DNA from: Episyrphus balteatus
Lineage: Eukaryota > Arthropoda > Insecta > Diptera > Syrphidae
Direction: 5' to 3'
NCBI RefSeq assembly: GCF_945859705.1
Contig: NC_079136.1
Span: forward strand, 121,982,028-122,046,027
DNA length: 64,000 nucleotides
Shown: one piece after another, positions 46,788 to 57,826 of the stretch
How positions within the stretch are numbered: position 1 is the stretch's first letter
Layout: the number at the start of each line of letters is the position of its first letter
The notes under the pieces: model-generated
What the model was told of the DNA's origin: nothing
Database searches by the model: none
What the model saw: only the letters and a program-made list of their open reading frames with translations
Translations under genes and position numbers: made by a program

Positions 46788-47030
46788 CCCTCTGTATTCA
46801 CACCTCTTTTTTGCGAATTTGGTTTATACTTTTTCATGTCGCTAGAACTTTTTTCGGTCTCACTATTTTATAGAGAATCATATATGAAATTGATGTAGAA
46901 TATTCCGAGGAATTCGAATATTGTATTCACAATTTAAAAAAAAATGTATTTTCACCCTTATAAAGACACTTTTATGTGACCACTTTTAATTTTTGTCCTG
47001 CCAAATTCGCACCCGTGCTCCGACAGAGGG
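46788..47030. mobile_element. piggyBac-like MITE copy 1 (TTAA)
   Basis: A 243-bp element flanked by TTAA at 46784-46787 and 47031-47034. Ends are CCCTCTGTATTCACACC and (inverted) CCCTCTGTCGGAGCACGG. The interior is shared with the copy at 51882-52149 ('tttcatgtcgctagaactttttt', 'gaatattccgaggaattcg', 'ttttcacccttataaaga', 'tgccaaattcgcacccgtg'). TTAA duplication plus CCCT ends are known marks of piggyBac-type elements; no transposase is present. Confidence 0.75.
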
Positions 47031-47034
47031 TTAA

Positions 47035-47867
47035 AGTCATTTCACTTTTATTTCCTTTTTTTTAAGTCATAGAGACATTCATCATTCCAAATACGATAAT
47101 CTGCACCGTTATCCTCTTAATTTTTCATTCCTTCTTCATTAAACTCATATGCAACTGCGAGTTTCTAATTCGACGAAGTTGCAAATTAATTTCAGATACG
47201 CTATGACTCCTGCTGGAAATCCATCAAGGACTCGCATCCATTCTCTCACAAAAAGAGAGAGACAAAGAAAAAGAGAGAATGGCTTTTGCTGAGCTTCTTG
47301 TGCATTTCAATCAGTTCAAAATTTTTTTTTTTCTCTTGCTCCTTTTTAATAGTCCTAGAACGTGACTTCTAGTCTGTGTACACACTGTTGTTGTTAGTTT
47401 TGTGTGAACAAAAAAAAAAAAAAATGATATTAAATCCTATCCTCGTCGTCATCCCAGCCGTCCTTGCGCTATGTTAGAATATAAGCATCATAAAAAAGCA
47501 CAAGAGGATGACAAAAAAATGATGAAGTAGATTTTATGCAGGACGAAATATATCACATTATGCATTACTGCAAAGTCGTGGATGACAAAAGTAAAACAGA
47601 TTATTCTTGTTTTTTTTTCTTTTTTTATTTTATTTTTGCATAATTCTATAGACACCTACGTTTTCATCCATTATGACGGTGTTTTGAGAGAGAGAGAGAG
47701 AGAGTCTCAAGATGAATTTAGCAGAGAAAAATGCATTTAGATGATTATTATAAGAGGGGAGAAATTTTTTAAAAAAAAAAAAAAGCAATTTACTTTAATC
47801 TTAAAACTTAAAAACTTTTAGACATGTAAAGATTTAAGTCAACTAATTTCTAAACACTTTGAAACAT
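47035..47867. other. Intervening DNA with GA run
   Basis: No gene recognised. A (GA) run lies near 47688-47703 and poly-T/poly-A tracts elsewhere. The 47080-47480 part is relatively complex and unique in the window. Confidence 0.45.
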
Positions 47868-49466
47868 TTTGACGTTATAACGTCTTATAAATCGATGAAC
47901 CATGGCAGCCACCACAAAAAAGTGAAGCCATTTTCGCAGTGCGTCAAAAAATTTCAATTCAAAATTAAAAATAAACTATTAGAGATACAAAAATCTTCTA
48001 TAGCTTATTTGAAAGATAACAGCCTAAAGCTTAATCCAAATGAAGTATTTTTAAAAATTCCGTCATTTAATAGGGTAAACAGGGGTAAAACGGAAAGATG
48101 AAATTTGGGTTAAAATCTAAACGCGAAGTTGTAGAGAGTTGATTTTTTAGCTATAGATAGATGAGATTAATTTAAGAATAACTGCATTTAAGAAAAAATT
48201 CTAAAAAAATTTGAAACTTAGCTATAACGTTTTGTTTGAACGTTGTACACGTGTTGGGGCTATGACAAAATGATGATTTTGGGAAGGGGAAAATTTTTTT
48301 TGACAATTCTAAAGGTGCCAGGTAAAGGATGAGAGAATAAAAAATTAGGCATCTCATACGGATTTTTTTCCCAACACTCTGCGTTTCGAAATATGAATTT
48401 TTGAAAAACACCTTATTTATTAGGAATATTTTTGGGTAGTTTTTGATTTTTAGCTTTTTTTTGGAGCGTTCAAAAAATCTCAAACTTATAAGACAAGTAG
48501 GTTTTGGTCTTATGCACACATGAGCACAAAATTGGAATCGTTTAGTGAGTTTTGACTGACTGACTGACGTTTTTTTACAATTTTAAACCAATTTTCATCG
48601 TTTTTTATTTTATCTTTTTTTCTTTAATAGATACAGGAATAAAGTATATAGAGCAATTATACACCATGACTAAATGTGTGCGAAGTTTCAATCATTTTCG
48701 TGAACACGATTTTGAGATAACGGTAAAATAAAATTTTGGAATTCAAGAGGTTATAACTTTTGACCAAGAACAGATAGAAATTTTATTAATGAGCATCCTG
48801 ATACAATTACCTTTCATTTGGTATATCACACACAACGGTAGACTAACTACAAGCTACACAATATTAAATCAAGAAACTTGCGAAAAACCTCAAAACACCA
48901 GTGGAGATCTGTTGCCCTCCGAACAGCCACCAGTGTGGGAAGTACCGTAATCTCAGTCTGGAAATTCGACATGGTTGACTTTAAAAAATTCTTACTTCTC
49001 TTGTAGGCATTTTTGAAATAAGATTGATACGTCATATGAAAGGTCATATAATACGCTTTCACATGGTTTATAGGTTGTTAGGGAAAAAAATGGAATTATT
49101 GATGTGAGAAGATAAAAATTCATGTTTTTTTTTTTGCTTTTTTTGATGAAAATGATTGTTTTTAATAAATTATTTTTTATACTTTTTGCGCATTGTAAAA
49201 ATTTAAAAATGGTTTTTATTCTTAAGAAGAAATACTTGGCTTTTAAATTGCATAATTTTTTATAAGCTTTTAAAATAAAAAAAAATTAATATAATGAGAA
49301 AATAAAATAGGTATTTTTTTTTAGCTTTTTCTTGTAAATTATGATTGTTTGAAAAAAGTAAACTCTTCAATTGACTCATTTTAAACAAAAGCACACAACC
49401 TGTTTTCTGACGACGTTATCACGTAAAATCATCGTCCGTAAACCGGCCTTACAGACAACCTCTTTT
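47868..49466 (+). mobile_element. HINE-1 copy D
   Basis: Plus-strand copy, about 1.6 kb. The 5' stem-loop motif GACGT-TATA-ACGTC (47871-47884) has an intact stem with an altered loop. The 3' subterminal GACGTTATCACG is at about 49413-49424, and the terminal stem-loop at 49434-49456 (GTCCGTAAA / TTACAGAC) is followed by AACCTCTTTT. An open frame at 47859-48101 has a counterpart in copy E but not in copy C, where it is stopped, so it is not considered coding. Confidence 0.7.
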
Positions 49467-51561
49467 CCATCTTGAATTCAGAAACAGAATAATGAATTTC
49501 TTGAAAAACTAAAAAAAAAAAATCCAATTGAACCTTGTGATGACTTTTTTAATGATCGGATGTCTATGATGAGTTGTCCAATGATGATATGTACTTTGAT
49601 TAGTTTGGGCTTATCGAGCTATTTGGTTTGTTATAGATGTCATCATTCTCATCTCATTTAACCTTTAGATGAAAATTCCTTAGCAATCAATACGAAAATT
49701 AATGTTTCTAAAAGAATTATGATTAAAGTTTTAAATTTTCCAAAAAATTGATACCCATTGTTTTGTCCGTCTAACTTCCGATGAATATCTAACTTTTTTT
49801 TGTATACTTGTAGAATTATTGTAGAATGCAGCATACCATCAAAAGGACTAAATTGATATAAGGATATCTTTTCAAGAAAACTTATGAAATTTTAAATAAT
49901 TTTTAACAAAACAAGACAAAAAACTATTGCATAACTTTCTATCCAATGTGTCTGAAGGAAGTAGTAGAAATTCAAGGTTCTATGACATGACAGTGATATT
50001 TGAAGTTTCTTAAAAAAAAAAAAAGAAGAAGAAAAACAAATAAAAACTCATTCACCCTTCATTCCAGAAATTCCAAACAACCAAGTCCCTTTGGCTTTTG
50101 TGGGTTATATAGTAGATACGTCTATATAATTTGTTATGACTTCTATGGTATTTTTTTATGGGAAACATTGTCAGACTTTCGTTGTTATGGCTGAGGTAAG
50201 ACATATTCTTGGTTGCACTTTGATATTAACAATTTGTCTAAGACATAAAGGTAATTTTTGTATTTTTTTTTTTTTTTTTTTTGAGAGAGAGAGAAATGTG
50301 GATTTTTCAGACAGAAATTTGAGATATAGAATTCAAGGTTAAAAGAATCAATTTTTTAGCAACGTTTAAACAAATTTATGGTAAAAATGGTTTAAATTTA
50401 GGAAACAAATTTGTTTTAAAAAATGAAAGAAACTGTCTTCAACTTTCATGATTTAACGGTGAAAAACTGATTGAAAAATTAACTTGAATTAAAAAAAATT
50501 CATCTTTTGAGAGCCGAACTAGAGCCGTTCGACTGTTAATTTACTAATTGTGTTGATCCTTACAAACATTGCTTTAAAAGTTTATATTTTTGTATTAAAT
50601 TGTATATTCAATAAAAACCAATTTATTTTTCAACTCAAAGAACCAAAATTAAAAAAAAAAAAATCAAGGAAAAGGGTTAAATTATATTATTAAAGCTGTT
50701 ACCCAATCAACCTCGGTATCAAAATAACCGCGGTGATTTTCTTACCTGGAATTACCGCGTTCATAAACTAGTTAGAAATTGGATATTTTTTAACTTGGGG
50801 TTATGAACCCAAAGTTCATATCCAGATATTTTGTTCCCTTATTGCTTGGTATTTTAATAACCTAGGCCTAAAATTGGCTTTAAAAATTAAATTTTTTGGA
50901 CCTGAGTTTTAAATCAGGTTTATTTATACCATAATTTAACTTTCTTCAATTTTCGGGTTAATTGATTACCAATTCCAGCCATGAGGTAGCTTTAAAATAA
51001 CTTATTTCATTGGTTAAAAAGAAACCACTACTTGGCAATTTTATAACAAATGTAAAACTGGTTAAAAAAAAAAGCATATATGTTATTGGTAGTAATTTAA
51101 CTAATTTAATTTGGGAAGCGAATTCGGTTTTGAAAGAGCTCACTTCACTGGTTCCAATGTAACCAATTTAATATAAATTAAAAATTATTAATTTTCGATA
51201 TGATTTTTGCTTGAGAAAACACTGCGTGCAGTTGTGATTCAGCTTACTAGTCATTTTTGATCGTGGTTAAGTGGTGTTTCGTTGTTAAAATGTTAGAAAT
51301 GTTGGGTTGGAAGTGAAATCATTCAGCAATTGAAAAAATTTCAAAAAGTTCAATGTGATAGAAAACAAAATTTATTGGAGGAAATCTTCAAAAAACACTA
51401 TTCGACAGTATTCGACAACAAGTAGTTTGGGAATCTTAACCACTAAAACCACCTCTTAATCAGGACCAATCTTGAAGGATCGACATCAAATTTTTCTTTC
51501 TTAACTTTGTACAATCACTTTGGGGGAAGTTTAAACTTTAAATACTTTCCCATGTTTTTTT
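49467..51561. other. Intervening DNA
   Basis: No gene recognised. GA-rich and T-rich runs occur near 50260-50295. The 50690-51170 stretch has recurring 'accaattt/aaccaattcc' and 'taacct' words that may be a decayed repeat. Nothing firm can be assigned. Confidence 0.4.
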
Positions 51562-52545
51562 TTAGACCATAAGCTCATGAGGCTTGGTTCTTCTTAATTT
51601 TCGAACATATTGAAGACGGACTCCATTTCAGAATTAGTATGACTTTGCAGTCTCTGGTTGTGCGATGTAGATCGGTATTTCTTATGTACCAAGGTGCATT
51701 AACTATTCCTCGAAGGACTTTGTTTGTTTTGGAATTTTTGGATGATTTCATTACATTTTTCTATATTTCAAGTTTAGTTCTTCTATTTCCTTTTTAATGT
51801 GCTCTTTCCACTTAAGCTTTGCATCGAAAGTCATTCCAGGGTATTTGGCCGTATTGGCGTAAGGTACAGCTTGATTATTAACCCTCTGTACGCACACCTC
51901 TTTTTTGTGCCGTGATAGTTTATACTTTTTCATGTCGCTAGAACTTTTTTCGGTAACAATATTTTATAGAGAATCAAGTATGAAATTGATGTAGAATATT
52001 CCGAGGAATTCGAATATTGTATTCACAATTCCGAAAAAAAAAATATTTTCACCCTTATAAAGAGACTTTTTTGTGACTACTTTTTTAAAAAAATCGTAAT
52101 TTTTTTTATTTTTGTCCTGTCAAATTCGCACCCGTGTGCCGACAGAGGGTTAATGAATATTGGAATATTGTTTATCTTTTTATTTGTAAAGTTTATATGT
52201 GAAGATTTTGTTTCATTGAGTTTGATACGCCATTTTTCGATCCAAGCTCTCACTGTGTCGACGGCATTTTGAAGTTTTACTGCTGCCTTTAGAGACACAT
52301 TTGTCGGGTACCAAAATTGCGGTATCATCTGCAGAAGTAGAAATTATGGTGTGATTACCAACTGGAATATCCCTTGTGTATAGTAAATACAGGGTAGGAC
52401 CTAGGACACTTCCTTGTGGTACACCGGCTTCTATTTTCTTCAATTTAGAGTACCTTACTCTAAACAATCGGTCTGAGATATACGATTTTAGTATTTCAAA
52501 GTACTGCCTGGGAAGATCCCTTTGCAGTTTGATGCTTTGATATTT
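51562..52545 (-). pseudogene. Jockey-like non-LTR retrotransposon reverse transcriptase relic
   Basis: Minus strand, reading right to left. DLPRQYFEILKSYISDR and GVPQGSVLGPTLYLLY (RT block, about 52395-52520) come first, then the catalytic box as SADDTAIL near 52315-52333 (usual F/Y replaced by S). The frame changes near 52290-52300, then LKAAVKLQNAVDTVRAWIEKW follows in part. TKYPG-type text (YANTAKYPGMTFDAKLKWK) lies left of a MITE insertion at 51882-52149. After a deletion come KFQNKVLRGIVNAPWYIRN (about 51670-51740) and the C-terminal RRTKPHELMV with a stop at 51562-51564. Known family: Jockey-clade ORF2. It is 5' truncated, frameshifted, internally deleted and interrupted, so it is dead. 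Confidence 0.85.
51882..52149. mobile_element. piggyBac-like MITE copy 2 inside the Jockey relic
   Basis: A 268-bp relative of the element at 46788-47030. TTAA flanks it at 51878-51881 and 52150-52153. Ends are CCCTCTGTACGCACACC and (inverted) CCCTCTGTCGGCACACGG. If the element and one TTAA are ignored, the RT frame reads through the junction (…IPIFIN then NQAVPY…), so insertion happened at a clean TTAA in a Jockey copy and the junction has stayed intact. Confidence 0.85.
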
Positions 52546-53112
52546 AATTACATCTTTTATGTAAAAGTTAAAAAAAAAAAATAAACAATTTCAAGAATCT
52601 TTTATCAACAAATACCTATAAACTTATAGATTCCCCCAGGTGGTATATATCTTAATCAATTCATAATAATGAAGTAACAATATAAATTGATGTCAAATCA
52701 GTATCTCAATTACATTTCTCTCTCATTTATATCCCCCAAACAACACATAATTCCTTCAAAAGCTTAAGTTAAATCCATTGTTTTAAATGTATAGTAAAGG
52801 AATACAATATTGTCCACTTAATTTAATTAATGCCTAACAATGAATGATTCAAATAGAATCTGTGATAACAATTCAATAATTTATTCCTAAATCACAATAA
52901 ACAATCAAACACGCAAATCTTAAATCCTTTTGTACAAAACATTAACACGCAAACACGACACTTTTCTTCCTTTACTTAACTAACAACTGCTACTAATACC
53001 AAAGTTATATAGAATAAAATACAAAGAAAAACGAAAAAAAACGAAACAAAATTAATGACCGTTTAATTCTTCATGTCCGTTTTATTTCATCACACTCTTC
53101 ACTGACTTTGTG

Positions 53113-53143
<31 letters not shown>

Positions 53144-55677
53144 CTTATTTGATTTAATTTTCAATTTCACATTAATGAAATGGAATTTCATTAAATATTC
53201 AACTTTGTAAAGTTTAACTTGAGTGTACTTAAGTTAAACTTTCATAACACAAAATTGTCGTGAAATAAAAAATGTATTCAAAGAGAGACACAGTTAAAGA
53301 GAAATAATCAGAAGAAAAAAAGAGAACATTCAGCGACCGATGTTTTGATGAAAGTAGAAAGTTTAAAACTTTTCGAAATGAGTGAAAATATTCTCTTGAA
53401 TAGAAAATCTTAGATGTTTAAAGGAAAAAAGCAGACATATCACAAATTTAACCATTTCCAGCTATACCGCATGGAATTACTTCCAAGAGAATATTTTTCG
53501 AACATTGGAATGTTCTCTTCTGTTGGCTGTTGTTGTTGAAAATTTTCAAATTTGCGCAAGTCAAAGAATTGAAAAATTATATTGACTATGGGTTTTGGAA
53601 TCAAATCGAGGGATTAGTATGTTGCAAACCATTGAAATGGTTGGAAGAATATGGGACACTGTGGCGTATGCGTGTTATTTTCAGTTTTTTTTTTTTTTTT
53701 TTTTTTTGTCATTGATGGATGGATACAAATATTCTTCAAGTGATTTGCAAAGACCTTCAGAGATGCTAAAAATTCTTAATAAAAAAATCTACTTTTTAGT
53801 GACTATGTGTTTCTATAACATCGCTGAAAAAAATGTAGTATCGACGAAAATAATGTTTAAGTGAAAATGGATTGTTCGATGATTATTATAATTTCAAAAC
53901 TTTTTTTCTTAATTTTAATCATGTGACAATTCTTCTAAAAATATTGGAAATTTTTCAGAGTAAAACCTATAAAATTAGTTGTAAAAACAAGATGTTTTTT
54001 TGACGTTAAGAAGAGATAAATATTTTCTGTTTTTAGTTAGCCAACTTAAGGTCCTTTGAATACGTTTTTAACACCGTGTTGGAGTTTTTATACTTTTCTC
54101 TAAGATTATTTTCACTCAAAGTTCTTATCGTCTAGTTTGAGAGCGTCAAAATAATTATAAAAATTTCAACGTGCAGTTTAAAACACGTACAAAAAAATGA
54201 TTCAAGTTGTAACAAATTGAGACGAAGCAACCAAGCAATGCTTTGTTGCAAGTTCTTACATTTTTTTTTTTTTATTTGCCGTGACAAAAAACAATATCTA
54301 AGAGATTTAGAGCAATGTTAAAAAACAATTAGGTACTCATCTTAATTTTTCCTATATTAAAATGCATATTGAAAAAAAAAATTCAAAATAAGTGTTCATT
54401 TTTCAACACTTGAAACCAAAATTCAGAAAATATTCAATGTACTAGAAACTATAGTATCGAAAAATTGTTTAAAATAGATGCACTAATCGGTCTCAAGTAC
54501 TTTCTTACTTACTTTATTTAGAATGTTGAAGCTTTTTATAAACTTAATAATTATATTGATTTAATTTAATTTTATAATTATTTTTAAAAGAAAAAGCAAA
54601 AAGACCAGTGCCGAAGCCTTCAAAAACATTAAAAATTAAAAAAAAAAATCATAGTAGGATGAAACCCATTGGAACAGAAGGTGAATATGATAAATTTTAA
54701 AACAATTTTTTCACATAACCCCAAAATTAAGGTGAAAAATTAAAAAAAAACGATTTTTTGGTTTTTTTATTTTTATCTTTTTCAAAAAAAAAAATTTTTT
54801 TTTTCTACTAAATTTGGTGACAACTATTTTGTCTCAAATACACTGCAATTTATTTGATTTAAAATATTTATTTTTTTCACCTTATTTTGACTTAATATCA
54901 AAAAAAACATCCTAATTTTCAATCAAAAATTTACGTGTCAAAATATCAGATTTTTTTCAAAAAGTCGGTGGGTATTTTGTTCGTTGAAATATCTACTTTC
55001 AGATTGTAAAAGAAAAAATTTACATTTGTACACTATAATACATTTGCTCGGAAAAAGCAAAAAATGAAAAAATCTTGAATTCGAAAATTTTTTTCTATTA
55101 TTATTTAAAATTTTGGCCGAAAAACCGTAAGATTTCATGTTGCATTTATAAATCGTATAGTTTTTGAGTAATAAAGGTGTAAATTTTAATAAATATAAAT
55201 TTTAATAAAAATTTTAAAAAAAAAAATATATTAAATTTGATTTTAAAATATTTTTAACGCCCCTTAATTTTTCGTATAATAAAGATAAAAAAAAAAAAAA
55301 AATCGTTAGTGCCTTTTGTAAGGGAACTAGATTTTTATTAATAAAATTTTTAAAAAATAAAAAAAAAATTATAAAACAAAAAAATGCATTTTCATATTCA
55401 AAAACTTGATTTACAATAAAATTGTTTTGAATTATTCAAAACTGATATTTCTGAAAATATTTCTGATATTTTTTCACTAAATTTTTATAAATCGATGAAA
55501 TTTTTTTTTTTTTTTCAAATCTCTATACTTTAAAAAAAAAAAACAGACAAAAAAGATTTAGGTAAAACATTACTTCAAAACATTATTTTATATTAGCTGG
55601 GTTCTTTAAGTAGGTACTCTGTCGGTCGGTAGAAAATTTTGTATAGTTTTTTTTTTTTAATTTTACTGACTGCTTAG
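52546..55677. other. Intervening A+T-rich DNA
   Basis: No gene recognised. A GGCGTATGCGT motif copy is at 53653-53674 (GGGACACTGTGGCGTATGCG), followed by a long T-run. The stretch 54240-55560 is extremely A+T-rich with many homopolymers. Confidence 0.5.
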
Positions 55678-55697
55678 GTCACTGCGGCGTATGCGTA
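55678..55697 (+). repeat. Isolated leader motif GTCACTGCGGCGTATGCGTA
   Basis: Nearly identical to 7028-7047, including the AACATTTTTTTT that follows. These two form a subtype of the seven motif copies (CGTAACATT versus CGTGTTTT). Confidence 0.6.
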
Positions 55698-57826
55698 ACA
55701 TTTTTTTTAATTTTGATTTGTTGAGAAAAAAGTTTGGTAAACAAATAATAAAATCAGTTGGATATTATGATTTTTTAACAGGAACAATATTTTTCAATGA
55801 CTCCGATTAGAGAATATAGAATCCTTGGCTAAATACTCTACTCAATCGATTGATTATAAATATTATTTCCATTTCTTCTCAGAAAAAAAACCTATATTAA
55901 ACATTAATTTTATTTTTTTTTTCTCTCCTATTACATTTTAAATCTTCAATCTCTCTCCAATTCCAATCAAACTAATCCATCAAAAGAACAAAATCAAAAA
56001 ATAATAATCTCAATCTTTGTATATATTTTCAATCACACCAACTCACAATTTTAAATCCAACCCAAAATTTCAAGAGAAACAAAATAAAATCCTTTTCCAT
56101 ATTATACCCGCGCGAGGATATATTTAAAATTCCAATAAAGCGTTAAAAAAATCCTATTTAGCATTCTGTTCATACAATTCAGAGTGGCAACTTGAGAGGA
56201 TAAGTAATTCACTTAACCTCTCTCTTTAAAATGAACCTTTTTTCGAGAGGGGCGGCGGGGGAAGGTCGGCTCAAAAATTCCTTGCCAAAACACGCGCGCC
56301 AATCCTTTAAATGCTAATTACTCAATTATTCGGCAGTAAAAAGGAGCGAGGATTTTCAAAATTCCATAGACCTCTGTTATAAAATCAAATATTCACCCAC
56401 ACACACAATCATCCAGAATAAGCAGAAGCACACACCTACACAAAATTAACTTCGTGGTAGACAAACTGAAGACAAAAAAAAATACACAAACAAAACTTTT
56501 GGTGGAGACCCGAATTAAAAGGACTCAACCTTCGTAATGGGTCTATTTTCAGCGGCACACATACTTTCGGTCAACTTTTTTTTTGTGTTAGTTTTGTGTG
56601 AAAGATGTGGTGAAATGGAATTAACAAGAGGTGGGGCAAGGGGAAAAAGGACAAATTATTTTGGCATAAGGTAAAAGTCGTATTCTACTGAAATGAATAT
56701 GTTTCCAAACTAATTAGCACTGTGGACCGTTTTTCAGCACCATCGTTTACCTTATCGGCTACCTCTAATCTCCATGAAACGATTTCCTCTTCCACATACA
56801 CACACACACACATGTCAGATTCCCCATTAAACGATGCTTTCTTTTTAAAGGTTTTCCTTTTACCCTCTTTTAAAAAAGTTTCATTCCAAGTAGAATTATG
56901 GGTTTGGGGGTTTTGTTTTTGTGTGTTTTTAGCAAAAAGCCAAACTTTATGGCATTTAGAGACTGTTTTATTGGCTCACAAATGAAGTGACATCGCAAAA
57001 ACATATTTAAGTACTTCTTCCTTCTTCTTCTGCCTTTTTGGAGCACACTCGCACACACTCACTTAAAATTTATACGTGAACAAATTAAGTTGAATAATGC
57101 GTGTCTGGATTTGAATCCTCTGTTGCTATCTATCTGCCTGCATGCATTATATAGCCTCAGTCCTCTTCTCCGTATTTTCCGTTAGATCGCATATCCTATA
57201 TTCTCAGAGCCTCAAACCGAAAATACCTCCTGAATTATTCATAAGAATGTCTTAAAGTCAAAGTGTGAACGTTGGAATTATGCGACAAGGACGACGAACA
57301 AACGAATATAGCTAGGTTTTGTGGTAGACGGTATAGGTATTTTGTATGAGGCATTCTAAAGAAAGTTAAGGAAGTCTGGAACAAGAGGCATATTGCCCCA
57401 TCGGCCTACCTATTCATGCAGAGATTATGTTTAAATACGTTGAATAGGTTATGAGAGAGAGGAGTGTTGTATAGATGTTTGTGTGCGAGTTGGGCTAATG
57501 TTCCTTTAAATGGGATAATTCTTGAATTATTCCCAGATCCAGTTTTCTGAGGGAAATGGATGAGAGGAGGGTTAGGTAATTGCTGAAGCATTTAAATTTG
57601 ATGGCTGAAGATTTGTTTTATTATTTTTTTTTTTGTTAACATAATAAAAACGGTTTATGGCGAGGTGATTTTTAAGCTGATAAAATGACAAAGCTTTGTG
57701 TTCTGAGTGTTTTATTGAGTTGTAAAGTACTTTGACGAAAAAGTGCTTTTTTTTAACGCAGTGAAAGGTCAACATTTTTCATCATAAAAAAGATATGAAT
57801 ATGAAAATGTTAACTTCCGGCAAAAA
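55698..57826. other. Intervening DNA; more complex segment at 56100-57560
   Basis: No gene recognised. 56100-57560 is more complex and less repetitive than its surroundings (for example 'gaggggcggcgggggaaggtcggc' near 56249, an AC run near 56798-56811). No exon could be supported. It is unique in the window and may be host single-copy DNA. Confidence 0.4.
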
